A stretch of DNA of 64,000 nucleotides from Symbiopectobacterium purcellii (GTDB lineage Bacteria > Pseudomonadota > Gammaproteobacteria > Enterobacterales > Enterobacteriaceae), in NCBI RefSeq assembly GCF_019797845.1, contig NZ_CP081864.1:1922001-1986000 (forward strand). The letters run 5' to 3'. Of the stretch, positions 10,056 through 17,637 are shown in pieces (the first letter of the stretch is position 1; each line of letters begins with the position of its first letter). Position numbers and translations under genes: made by a program. Below the pieces are notes generated by a model. It saw only the letters and a program-made list of their open reading frames with translations. It ran no database searches and was not told where the DNA came from.

Positions 10056-10823
10056 ATGTACGACATTGCCAAGCGCACTGCCCTCGGTGCGGGAATTTTG
10101 CTGATATTGCCGATTGCCGTAGGAGTGAGCGGCTGGCAATGGCAACCCGAAACACAGGGACTTTGGCTGCGTGGACTGTTCTGGGTTACGGAAACGGTGA
10201 CACGCCCCTGGGGGATAGTGACCAGCGCGTTGTTGGCGCTCTGGTTTCTGTGGTGTTTACGTTTTCGTTTCAAACCGGCGTTGGGCGTGCTGGCAATCAT
10301 GGCGCTGACGGTGCTGGTTGGTCAGTGCATGAAGTCGTTCATTAAAGAGCGGCTTCAGGAGCCGCGCCCCTTTGTCGTCTGGTTGGAAAAAACGTACCAT
10401 GTCGACGAACGCTATTTTTATTCTTTGCCGCGTCCTGAACGCGCGCGTCTGGTGGCGCAGCAACTGAGCGCACAAACGCAGATCCCTGAATGGCTGCGCG
10501 CCCACTGGCAATTTGAAACCGGTTTTGCTTTTCCTTCGGGGCATACCCTGTTCGCAGCAACCTGGGCGCTGCTAGCGGTAGGGTTGTTGTGGGCGCGGCG
10601 GCACTATAAAACCGTGGCGGTATTGATGGTGTGGGCGTCGGGAGTGATGGCCAGTCGTTTAGCCTTGGGCATGCACTGGCCGCAGGATTTGATTGCGGCC
10701 ACCCTGATGAGCTGGGTGTTAGTGGTGCTGGCGTGTACGCTGGCGCAGCGCTGGTGTGGTCCATTAACGCGATCGCCTCAGGAAAAACAAGGTGATGATA
10801 ACGTGAAGCAGGAGCACCAGTGA
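10056..10823 (+). CDS. pgpB: Phosphatidylglycerophosphatase B / undecaprenyl-PP phosphatase
   Basis: PgpB is an inner-membrane lipid phosphatase acting on phosphatidylglycerophosphate and undecaprenyl pyrophosphate. The 255-residue protein has about six membrane segments and the three PAP2 motifs: KERLQEPRP, FPSGHTLFAATW and SRLALGMHWPQD, which hold the catalytic His and its partners. The start at 10056 follows GGGGAAG; an upstream TTG-type start adds 14 residues without support. It is 255 residues against 254 in E. coli. In E. coli lapA follows directly; here a broken gene lies between. Confidence 0.94.
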   Translation: MYDIAKRTALGAGILLILPIAVGVSGWQWQPETQGLWLRGLFWVTETVTRPWGIVTSALLALWFLWCLRFRFKPALGVLAIMALTVLVGQCMKSFIKERLQEPRPFVVWLEKTYHVDERYFYSLPRPERARLVAQQLSAQTQIPEWLRAHWQFETGFAFPSGHTLFAATWALLAVGLLWARRHYKTVAVLMVWASGVMASRLALGMHWPQDLIAATLMSWVLVVLACTLAQRWCGPLTRSPQEKQGDDNVKQEHQ

Positions 10824-10980
10824 CGCCGTTCATGATGTCAGACATTGCGGTTCAGACCCTGAACCCAACTGGTGTTTCAGGTCGATGGACTTTGGTCAGC
10901 GATCATCACTTGCGCCGACTGTCCTTGAACGGCCTGATGCGTAAAACCGTCTCTGTGACCAATACACATATCCGTAATCG

Positions 10981-11175
10981 GAAGTTGGCCTCAGCGGTGC
11001 AGAAATCCCCAAGGTGCATTTCGCCGGGGTGTTGAAATTCGTGCAACAGCGGCTGGCTTTTTGGCGTAATGCCAGCGGCCATTTCATGCCTCCGGCGGAA
11101 ACTCGCCACGCGCTCTTGCCCTATATAAAATTGCTTTTGCCTGAATCGCGTTTTGTCGATCATCGCTTTTTGTAA
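10981..11175 (+). pseudogene. Fragment of an unrecognised gene between pgpB and lapA
   Basis: From about 10981 a plus frame runs to a TAA at 11173 with no normal start and an in-frame stop just upstream (10975). It reads VHFAGVLKFVQQRL, then WRNASGHFMPPAET, then LLPYIKLLLPESRFVDH, which looks like real protein. An NASGHxxP pattern near the C-terminus is familiar from several large secreted or toxin-like proteins; that resemblance is an impression only. The preceding 150 bases are open in another frame (from 10820), so a frameshift is likely. The 500-bp gap is unusual, since pgpB and lapA are close neighbours in E. coli. Confidence 0.4.
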
Positions 11176-11228
11176 GCAGATTGAGCAAAAACAGATGGCG
11201 CTGCCGCTCTTGCCTGATCCTACCTCCG

Positions 11229-11256
11229 TTAGCCGTGTCCTTTCTCCGGCTATAAT
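11229..11256 (+). promoter_or_regulatory. Probable promoter for lapA-lapB
   Basis: A perfect -10 hexamer TATAAT lies at 11251-11256, with a weak -35 TTAGCC 16 bases upstream. It is about 75 bases ahead of lapA. In E. coli lapA is also read from a heat-shock promoter; no clear sigma-32 match was identified here. Confidence 0.5.
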
Positions 11257-11330
11257 GGATAATTCTATGGGGTTTAGCGCCAACATTTGGCATAATCATC
11301 AGGTTAAGACGATATCACAGGAACAAGAAC

Positions 11331-11636
11331 GTGAAATACTTGCTGATCTTCTTATTGGTACTGGCGATATTCATCATTTCCATTACGTTGGGGGCACACA
11401 ACGAGCAGGTTGTTACCTTCAACTATCTGCTGGCGCAGGGCGAATATCGTGTTTCCACGCTACTTGCGACGCTGTTTGCCGTGGGGTTTGTGCTGGGGTG
11501 GGTGATCTGCGGTTTATTCTACCTGCGATTGCGCATCATGCTGGGTCGTGCGCAGCGTAAAATCAAACGTCTGGAACAGCAGCAGTCTGTAACAGAGAGC
11601 GAACCATCGCCCTCTGCGCCCTCTGTTTCCCACTAA
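11331..11636 (+). CDS. lapA: LapA, LPS assembly protein A
   Basis: LapA is a small inner-membrane protein that works with LapB in controlling LPS synthesis. The product is 101 residues. A first membrane helix begins MKYLLIFLLVLAIFIISI, a second spans roughly residues 40-62, and a basic coiled-coil-like tail (RAQRKIKRLEQQQS) follows. The start is GTG at 11331 with AGGA 8 bases upstream. It lies 12 bases before lapB, so the two are co-transcribed as in E. coli. Confidence 0.92.
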   Translation: MKYLLIFLLVLAIFIISITLGAHNEQVVTFNYLLAQGEYRVSTLLATLFAVGFVLGWVICGLFYLRLRIMLGRAQRKIKRLEQQQSVTESEPSPSAPSVSH

Positions 11637-11648
11637 GGATCCTCCTCT

Positions 11649-12818
11649 ATGTTAGAACTGCTGTTTCTGTTATTGCCGGTGGCCGCCGCATACGGGTGGT
11701 ACATGGGCCGCAGAAGCGCGCAGCAGGACAAAGATCAGGAAGCCAACCGCTTGTCGCGAGAGTATGTGACAGGTGTAAACTTTTTGCTTTCCAATCAGCA
11801 AGATAAAGCGGTAGAGCTGTTCCTTGATATGATCAAGGACGAAAGTAACACCTTTGAAGCGCACCTGACCCTCGGTAACCTGTTCCGCTCTCGCGGTGAG
11901 GTCGACCGCGCTATTCGCATTCATCAGGCATTGACGGAAAGCGCGTCGTTATCGTTCGAACAGCGCTTGTTGGCGGTGCAGCAACTGGGGCGTGATTATA
12001 TGGCCGCCGGGCTGTATGACCGCGCTGAAGAGATCTTCACCCAACTGGTGGATGAAGAAGATTTTCGTCGCAGCGCGCTTCAACAGTTGTTGCAGATTTA
12101 TCAGGCTACCAGTGAGTGGCAGAAGGCGATCGATATTGCGGAAAAACTGGTCAAACTTGGCCAGCCGCAGTTGAATACGGAAATCGCCCATTTCTACTGC
12201 GAACTGGCGCTGCAAGCGATGAGCAGTGACGATCTGGATAAAGCCCTGACGCTACTCAAAAAGGGCGCAGCAACGGACAAAGCGTGCGCACGTGCATCGA
12301 TCATGATGGGGCGTATTCATATTGCCCAGGAACGCTATGCGCCTGCGGCAGAGGTGCTCCAGCAGGTTCTGGAACAAGATAAAGCCTTTGTCAGTGAAAC
12401 CTTGCCGATGCTGGAGACCTGTTATCAGCATTTGCCTGCGTCGGAGGCCTGGGAGGATTTTCTCAAACGCTGTGTTGAAGAGAACACCGGCGCCAGCGCC
12501 GACCTGATGTTGGCGGATATCCTTGAGCGCAAGGAAGGGGCTGAGGTGGCGCAGGTCTACATCAACCGCCAGTTACAGCGCCACCCGACTATGCGTGTTT
12601 TCCATCGCTTGATGGATTTTCACCTGAGTGAAGCCGAAGATGGTCGAGCTAAAGAGAGCTTGCTGGTGCTGCGCGATATGGTGGGAGAACAGATACGCAC
12701 CAAACCACGCTACAGCTGCCAGAAGTGTGGTTTCACCTCGCAATCCCTCTACTGGCACTGTCCTTCATGCCGCTCATGGGCCAGCATCAAACCGATTCGC
12801 GGTCTGGATGGACAATAG
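11649..12818 (+). CDS. lapB: LapB, LPS assembly regulator (TPR protein)
   Basis: LapB recruits FtsH to degrade LpxC and so limits lipid A synthesis. The 389-residue protein has one N-terminal membrane helix (MLELLFLLLPVAAAYGWYMG), then tandem TPR repeats over roughly residues 35-330 (NLFRSRGEVDRAIRIHQAL is one). It ends in a rubredoxin-like metal ribbon with CQKCGF and CPSC, which is needed for function in E. coli. Length is the same as E. coli LapB (389). Confidence 0.96.
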   Translation: MLELLFLLLPVAAAYGWYMGRRSAQQDKDQEANRLSREYVTGVNFLLSNQQDKAVELFLDMIKDESNTFEAHLTLGNLFRSRGEVDRAIRIHQALTESASLSFEQRLLAVQQLGRDYMAAGLYDRAEEIFTQLVDEEDFRRSALQQLLQIYQATSEWQKAIDIAEKLVKLGQPQLNTEIAHFYCELALQAMSSDDLDKALTLLKKGAATDKACARASIMMGRIHIAQERYAPAAEVLQQVLEQDKAFVSETLPMLETCYQHLPASEAWEDFLKRCVEENTGASADLMLADILERKEGAEVAQVYINRQLQRHPTMRVFHRLMDFHLSEAEDGRAKESLLVLRDMVGEQIRTKPRYSCQKCGFTSQSLYWHCPSCRSWASIKPIRGLDGQ

Positions 12819-12918
12819 CCTGAGGCGTGCAGTGTGCCTAATGCTTATTGTCCATTTTATAAAACGCGATTTAGTTACAACATGCTTTTAATTAAGCACG
12901 AATCCGCGATGAACACCG

Positions 12919-12961
12919 CGCGAAATGCCGCACAGTCCGGCAGGGCCGCTGGGCTTTCGCG
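12919..12961 (+). other. Hairpin-forming leader upstream of pyrF
   Basis: CGCGAAA at 12919-12925 pairs with TTTCGCG at 12955-12961, with TGCCG and CGGCA nested inside. It lies in the 232-bp lapB-pyrF gap, upstream of TAGAAT (12972-12977), a likely -10 for pyrF. It could be a lapB terminator or a DNA operator. No regulator is assigned. Confidence 0.35.
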
Positions 12962-13050
12962 GGCGAGAAGGGTAGAATGCGGCGGAAAATTTTTATACGC
13001 GGACCAATCTCACTCCACGGATTTAATCGCCAAGCAAAACTGAGGGCCAC

Positions 13051-13788
13051 ATGAGCGAACACATCACCCCACCGCATGCCGTTACGTCGCCGATCGTTGT
13101 CGCATTGGACTATGCTGACCAGAATCAGGCGTTGGCGTTTGTCGATCGCATCAATCCACAGGATTGTCGGCTGAAAGTGGGCAAAGAGATGTTCACCCTC
13201 TTCGGTCCGCAATTTGTTAAGGCATTGCAGCAGCGCGGTTTTGACATTTTTCTCGACCTCAAGTTTCACGATATCCCTAACACAGCTGCGCATGCGGTGG
13301 CGGCGGCGGCAGAACTAGGGGTGTGGATGGTCAACGTCCATGCGAGTGGCGGCCGACGGATGATGGAAGCGGCGAAAGCGGCATTGCAGCCCTTTGGAGC
13401 CGATGCACCGTTGCTGATTGCTGTTACCGTATTGACCAGCATGGAAGCCGACGATCTGCTGGCGTTAGGCATCACTGCGACACCGGCGCAGCAAGCGGAG
13501 CGCCTTGCGGTGCTGACCCGTGATTGTGGATTGGATGGTGTGGTGTGTTCAGCCCAGGAAGCGCAGCGCCTGAAACAGGTTTGTGGTAGCGCATTTCAGC
13601 TGGTCACGCCGGGTATTCGTCCAGCGGGCAGTGCCAGTGGCGATCAGCGTCGCATTATGACGCCGGAACAGGCGCAGGCGGCCGGCGTTGATTATATGGT
13701 CATTGGGCGTCCGATCACCCAATCTGCCGATCCGGCGCACACGCTGGCGCAGATTCGGCGTTCGTTATTGGCGGGAGGGCAGGCATGA
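13051..13788 (+). CDS. pyrF: Orotidine 5'-phosphate decarboxylase
   Basis: PyrF removes CO2 from OMP to make UMP, the last step of de novo pyrimidine synthesis. The 245-residue protein has VALDYADQ, the invariant catalytic block [12 protein letters not shown] (Lys-Asp pair), [19 protein letters not shown] and [10 protein letters not shown] (phosphate binding). Length equals E. coli PyrF (245). Its stop overlaps the yciH start by 4 bases (ATGA), so the two are translationally coupled. Confidence 0.97.
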   Translation: MSEHITPPHAVTSPIVVALDYADQNQALAFVDRINPQDCRLKVGKEMFTLFGPQFVKALQQRGFDIFLDLKFHDIPNTAAHAVAAAAELGVWMVNVHASGGRRMMEAAKAALQPFGADAPLLIAVTVLTSMEADDLLALGITATPAQQAERLAVLTRDCGLDGVVCSAQEAQRLKQVCGSAFQLVTPGIRPAGSASGDQRRIMTPEQAQAAGVDYMVIGRPITQSADPAHTLAQIRRSLLAGGQA

Positions 13789-14111
13789 GTGACAGTAACA
13801 GCCGGTTGGTCTATTCCACCGACACCGGACGCATCAAGGAAGAACCCGCTCCGGTGGCCCGTACCAAAGGTGACGGCGTAGTGCGCATTCAACGACAAAC
13901 CAGTGGGCGCAAAGGAAAAGGGGTGTGTATTATCACGGGTCTCGATATGGATGATGCTGCGCTTACTGCGTTGGGTGCAGAGCTGAAAAAGAAATGCGGC
14001 TGTGGTGGCGCAGTCAAAGAGGGCACCATTGAGATTCAGGGCGATAAGCGCGATCTGTTAAAACAGCTATTAGAAGCGAAGGGGTTGAAGGTCAAGCTGG
14101 CGGGCGGTTAA
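13785..14111 (+). CDS. yciH: YciH, SUI1/eIF1-like protein
   Basis: This 108-residue protein belongs to the SUI1/eIF1 family. In E. coli YciH has been linked to translation initiation fidelity and stress-time inhibition of translation. The conserved core is [15 protein letters not shown], then [14 protein letters not shown] and [19 protein letters not shown]. Length is the same as in E. coli. It starts inside the pyrF stop codon region and is followed by a strong hairpin. Confidence 0.94.
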   Translation: MSDSNSRLVYSTDTGRIKEEPAPVARTKGDGVVRIQRQTSGRKGKGVCIITGLDMDDAALTALGAELKKKCGCGGAVKEGTIEIQGDKRDLLKQLLEAKGLKVKLAGG

Positions 14112-14120
14112 TACAGAATC

Positions 14121-14146
14121 TGACAGCAGGGCGGCCCCTGCTGTCA
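14121..14146. terminator. Terminator between convergent yciH and osmB
   Basis: TGACAGCAGGG and CCCTGCTGTCA make a perfect 11-bp stem with a CGGC loop. It lies 10 bases after yciH and 8 bases before the osmB stop. There is no T run. Confidence 0.7.
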
Positions 14147-14153
14147 CTCGCTA

Positions 14154-14366
14154 TTAGTCGACCTGATGACCAATAATGCCGCCAATGGCTGCACCACCCA
14201 GTGTGCCCAGCGTGCCGCCACCGGTCAGGATTGCCCCACCAACCGCGCCAGCCCCAGCGCCAATGGCGGTATTACGATCGCGTTTGGACATGTTGGAACA
14301 GCCGCTGAGCGTCATGACTACTGCAACGGCAAGGGCAGTAACGACGAAACCTTTTTTTACAACCAT
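14154..14366 (-). CDS. osmB: OsmB, osmotically inducible lipoprotein
   Basis: OsmB is a small outer-membrane lipoprotein induced by high osmolarity and stationary phase through RpoS and Rcs in E. coli. The 70-residue product has a signal peptide with lipobox LSGC and then SNMSKRDRNTAIGAGAGAVG. A glycine-zipper stretch runs to the C-terminal GGIIGHQVD. It lacks the final residues of the E. coli protein (72 residues). The 328 bp between it and the next gene hold its promoter; no other gene was seen there. Confidence 0.93.
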   Translation of the reverse strand: MVVKKGFVVTALAVAVVMTLSGCSNMSKRDRNTAIGAGAGAVGGAILTGGGTLGTLGGAAIGGIIGHQVD

Positions 14367-14694
14367 GGTGATCTCCTGATGTTTTCGCCCGCGACGCGGG
14401 AAAATATCGCATTACACGATATTTGCACTATTTAATCTGACCTTGTCGGCCATCTCTCTCTTTCTCTCAGTATAATCGTCGGAAGTGCTCTGGGCAGGTG
14501 GAAAAATCCTAATTGCTTCATGCGAGTGTGTCGTAAATGACCGTAGTGTCATCACGCTGTGCGTGGTGATAAATGACTTCCCTGTCATAAAGGGTAATGC
14601 GTAGCAGAACGTAGCAGGGTTTTTAGCCAGTTAGCCCATAGGTGCGGCTCCTCGACTCCCCGACAATATCCTATCGGATTAAAGGGGGCGAACG

Positions 14695-15390
14695 ATGTTA
14701 GAAGAACTTAAGCAGCAGGTGCTGGAGGCGAATTTGGCGCTGCCAGCGCATCACCTGGTGACGTTTACCTGGGGAAATGTCAGTGCAGTCGATCGTCAGC
14801 AGGGAGTGATGGTGATTAAACCGTCGGGTGTGGCTTACCCGGTGATGACCGCTGAAGATATGGTGGTGGTGGAGCTGGCAACCGGGCGGGTAGTTGAAGG
14901 CAGCAAGAAGCCATCATCGGATTCAGACACTCATCGCGTACTCTATCTGGCGTTTGATCAAATTGGTGGCATTGTGCATACGCATTCACGTCATGCGACA
15001 ATTTGGGCGCAGGCGGGTAAAGATTTACCGGCCTTTGGTACCACCCATGCTGATTACTTTTACGGCGCAATCCCTTGCACTCGTCTGATGACCGACGCAG
15101 AGATCGACGGCCGCTATGAGTGGGAAACGGGGAATGTGATTGTAGAGACCTTTCATCAACGCCAGCTTTCCCCCTTGGATATCCCCGCCGTGCTCGTCAA
15201 CGCGCACGGCCCCTTCGCCTGGGGAAAAGACGCCGACAGTGCGGTGCACAACGCGGTGGTGCTGGAAGAAATTGCCTATATGGGCATCTTTACCCGCCAG
15301 TTGACACCGGACGTTGGCCCGATGCAGCAGCAACTGCTGGATAAACACTACCTGCGTAAGCACGGTAAAAACGCCTATTACGGACAATAA
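14695..15390 (+). CDS. araD: L-ribulose-5-phosphate 4-epimerase (AraD type), standing alone
   Basis: This enzyme epimerises L-ribulose-5-phosphate to D-xylulose-5-phosphate with a divalent metal. It has exactly 231 residues, as in E. coli AraD. Conserved blocks are [44 protein letters not shown] (metal-binding His pair), [25 protein letters not shown] and [10 protein letters not shown]. It begins GGGGGCGAACG upstream of ATG. No araB or araA is adjacent, and the neighbours are osmB and a MocR regulator. UlaF or SgbE homologs are alternatives, but the sequence is closest to AraD from memory. Confidence 0.88.
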   Translation: MLEELKQQVLEANLALPAHHLVTFTWGNVSAVDRQQGVMVIKPSGVAYPVMTAEDMVVVELATGRVVEGSKKPSSDSDTHRVLYLAFDQIGGIVHTHSRHATIWAQAGKDLPAFGTTHADYFYGAIPCTRLMTDAEIDGRYEWETGNVIVETFHQRQLSPLDIPAVLVNAHGPFAWGKDADSAVHNAVVLEEIAYMGIFTRQLTPDVGPMQQQLLDKHYLRKHGKNAYYGQ

Positions 15391-15392
15391 CC

Positions 15393-16820
15393 TTAAATCA
15401 GCCCACCGCGTGGATAACTGACTCGGTGGGCTGCAATGCGATCCCACACTGGCCTGATGCGTGTCAACGCATCTTCAATTTGACTGACTGGCAGCGTAAA
15501 AGGGACGCGCAAAAAGCGTTCAAAAGCCCCTTCAATCCCAAAACGCGGCCCTGCGCCAATTCGTATCCCCAAGGTTTCTGCATTGGCTGCCAACATGGTG
15601 GAGACCGGCTGTGGCAGTTCTGCCCACCAACAGAGGCCACCACTGGGCGTATTCAACTGCCACTCAGGAAACTGGCGCGCGATAGCAGCCCCGGTTTGGT
15701 CCCGCTGCTGGCGCAAACCGGCGCGGCGTGCAGGCAAGATCTGTTCTGCATCCTGCAACAACTCTGCACAGGCGAGCTGTTCCAATAGCGGAGAGCCTAA
15801 ATCCATGGTATCGCGCATCTGTATTAGTGCGGCGATGGTGCGAGCGCTGGCACGAATCCAGCCGAGTCGCAGCCCACCCCAAAAGCTTTTGCCCGCCGAA
15901 CCCAGCATGATGACGTGTCCGCTGTCATCAAAGGCGGCGAGCGGCGGTGGCGGCGGTACGTCGTACCACAGTTCAGACATGGTTTCATCCACCACCATCG
16001 GCGTGCGCGTACGTGCTGCGATCTCCGCCACACTCTGGCGCGTAGCGCTGTCCATGCAGCGACCGGTGGGGTTATGAAAATCGGCGATCAGGTAAGCGAG
16101 CCGCGGCGCTGCCTGAGCAATTGTGATGGCAAGACCATCGGTATCCCATCCCTGATCGGGCAGTGCCACGGGAATCGGGCGACAGGCCGCGCCTTTTATC
16201 GCACCAATCGCGTGAGGATAGGTCGGGTGTTCAATAATCACGCGGTCTCCAGGACCGGTAAACAGCCGCAGCAGCAGGGTAAAACCGCTGACCGCGCCGT
16301 TCACCACCATGATTTGATCCGCGGTGGTGGGCAGACCACGATCGTTGTAGCGTTGCGCAATCGCGGTGCGCAGTCGTGGCAGTCCAGCGGCGTCGTAGCC
16401 GCTGTGTTCGAGATACTCTGGCAACTGAGACAGGGCGCGGGTATAGGCCTGATGGATTTCCGGACCTGCGGGCAGGGCGGCGCAGGAGAGATCGACCGCA
16501 GGCAACGGCAAACGGGCTATATCAGGCTCAGTGCGCGCAATGGGCAGTGTTGTGAGAGAGCCAGAACCTTGGCGGCTGGCAAGATAACCCTCGCTGCGCA
16601 GTTCGGCCAAGGCACCCGTTACCGTGGTACGGCTGATGTGCAGTATTTCTGCCACGTCGCGCTCGCCCGGAAGACGGGTATCCAGCGGCAAACGTCCATC
16701 CAGGATCAGCAACCGCAAGCCATCTGCCAACTGGCGATAAGCAGGAGTGCGTGATTCGGGTTGCTGCCAGTTACCGAGCAGACGCTGTAATGAGGCCGAG
16801 CCGATTCGCCGTGCAGCCAT
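15393..16820 (-). CDS. MocR-type regulator (GntR DNA-binding plus aminotransferase fold), YczR-like
   Basis: The 475-residue protein has an N-terminal winged helix (GERDVAEILHISRTTVTGALAELRSEG, roughly residues 52-76). It then has a fold-type I aminotransferase domain with NGAVSGFTLLLR, ADFHNPTGRC and LGSAGKSFWGGLRLGW, where the Lys should bind PLP. This is the MocR architecture. It is divergent from a YczE-family membrane protein, the pairing for which the YczR subgroup is known. It probably senses PLP or an amine and controls yczE and itself through the inverted repeat at 16862-16882. The effector is unknown. Confidence 0.85.
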   Translation of the reverse strand: MAARRIGSASLQRLLGNWQQPESRTPAYRQLADGLRLLILDGRLPLDTRLPGERDVAEILHISRTTVTGALAELRSEGYLASRQGSGSLTTLPIARTEPDIARLPLPAVDLSCAALPAGPEIHQAYTRALSQLPEYLEHSGYDAAGLPRLRTAIAQRYNDRGLPTTADQIMVVNGAVSGFTLLLRLFTGPGDRVIIEHPTYPHAIGAIKGAACRPIPVALPDQGWDTDGLAITIAQAAPRLAYLIADFHNPTGRCMDSATRQSVAEIAARTRTPMVVDETMSELWYDVPPPPPLAAFDDSGHVIMLGSAGKSFWGGLRLGWIRASARTIAALIQMRDTMDLGSPLLEQLACAELLQDAEQILPARRAGLRQQRDQTGAAIARQFPEWQLNTPSGGLCWWAELPQPVSTMLAANAETLGIRIGAGPRFGIEGAFERFLRVPFTLPVSQIEDALTRIRPVWDRIAAHRVSYPRGGLI

Positions 16821-16861
16821 GGTAAACTCCCAGACGGATTAAAAAGCCACTTTCGATAAAC

Positions 16862-16882
16862 TGGACCTTAAAATAAAGTCCA
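16862..16882. promoter_or_regulatory. Inverted-repeat operator candidate for the MocR regulator
   Basis: TGGAC at 16862-16866 and GTCCA at 16878-16882 form an inverted repeat around an AT-rich centre (CTTAAAATAAA). A related half-site, AAAGCCAC, lies about 20 bases to the left. It sits in the 140-bp divergent promoter region, 42 bases from the regulator start and 79 from yczE. Confidence 0.5.
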
Positions 16883-16960
16883 TTTTTCGTCAATGTAGCA
16901 CAACTTCCTTGATGACGTCATACTGTTGGTGACGAAGGGTTTATGGTGGGGTGAAGTACT

Positions 16961-17572
16961 ATGGCGTATCGGCTTGGGTTACTGTATGTGGGATTAGCGC
17001 TGTACGGCATGGCAATCGCCATGATGATCCGGGGAAATTTAGGGGTGGACCCGTGGGACGTGTTTCACCTCGGGTTAGCGCAGCATTTGCCACTGAGTGT
17101 GGGGACTATCATCATCCTGATGGGCGCGTTGCTGCTGCTGCTGTGGATCCCGCTGCGCCAGCGACCGGGATTGGGGACCATCAGTAACGTTATCGTGATT
17201 GGGCTGGCAACCAACGTGGGATTGGATTTACTGCCAGAAATAGAACACCTCGGAGCACGCACGGCGCTGTTGGTAGGGGGCGTCATCACCAATGGGCTAG
17301 CCACGGGCATGTATATCGGTGCCGGTTTTGGCCCTGGTCCTCGCGATGGCTTGATGACCGGCATCGTGGCACGCACCGGATGGCAAATTCGCTATGTGCG
17401 AACCGGCATCGAACTGACGGTGCTGGTGGTGGGGTGGATACTCGGCGGCACGGTCGGCGTGGGTACGGTAGTGTATGCCTTTGCGATTGGCCCGCTGATC
17501 CAACTGTTTTTACCCTATTTTGTCGGGCAGTCGCGCGAACGCACCCTGCAACCGAAGGCCTCATCCTCGTAG
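16961..17572 (+). CDS. YczE/YitT-type integral membrane protein
   Basis: A 203-residue protein with about five hydrophobic helices and little soluble sequence. The conserved N-terminal block GNLGVDPWDVFHLGLA and the later GAGFGPGPRDGLMTG define the YczE family. Function is not established; members are often encoded beside a MocR regulator, as here. It starts at ATG 16961 after GGTGAAG. The last 15 residues are polar and probably cytoplasmic. A transport role is only a guess. Confidence 0.8.
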   Translation: MAYRLGLLYVGLALYGMAIAMMIRGNLGVDPWDVFHLGLAQHLPLSVGTIIILMGALLLLLWIPLRQRPGLGTISNVIVIGLATNVGLDLLPEIEHLGARTALLVGGVITNGLATGMYIGAGFGPGPRDGLMTGIVARTGWQIRYVRTGIELTVLVVGWILGGTVGVGTVVYAFAIGPLIQLFLPYFVGQSRERTLQPKASSS

Positions 17573-17580
17573 CATAATGG

Positions 17581-17610
17581 AAAAAAATGCCCGTCATTGC
17601 TGACGGGCAT
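17581..17610 (-). terminator. Terminator for cstA
   Basis: On the minus strand, ATGCCCGTCA-GCAA-TGACGGGCAT is a perfect 10-bp stem with a following run of seven T. It lies 28 bases beyond the cstA stop and also faces the convergent yczE. Confidence 0.8.
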
Positions 17611-17637
17611 GGGCACACAGCACCGCTAATGAGGCGA

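Noticed and set aside
11153..11560. 135-codon frame overlapping lapA
   Set aside because: It runs through lapA in another frame, and lapA is well matched to its family; it is a shadow frame.
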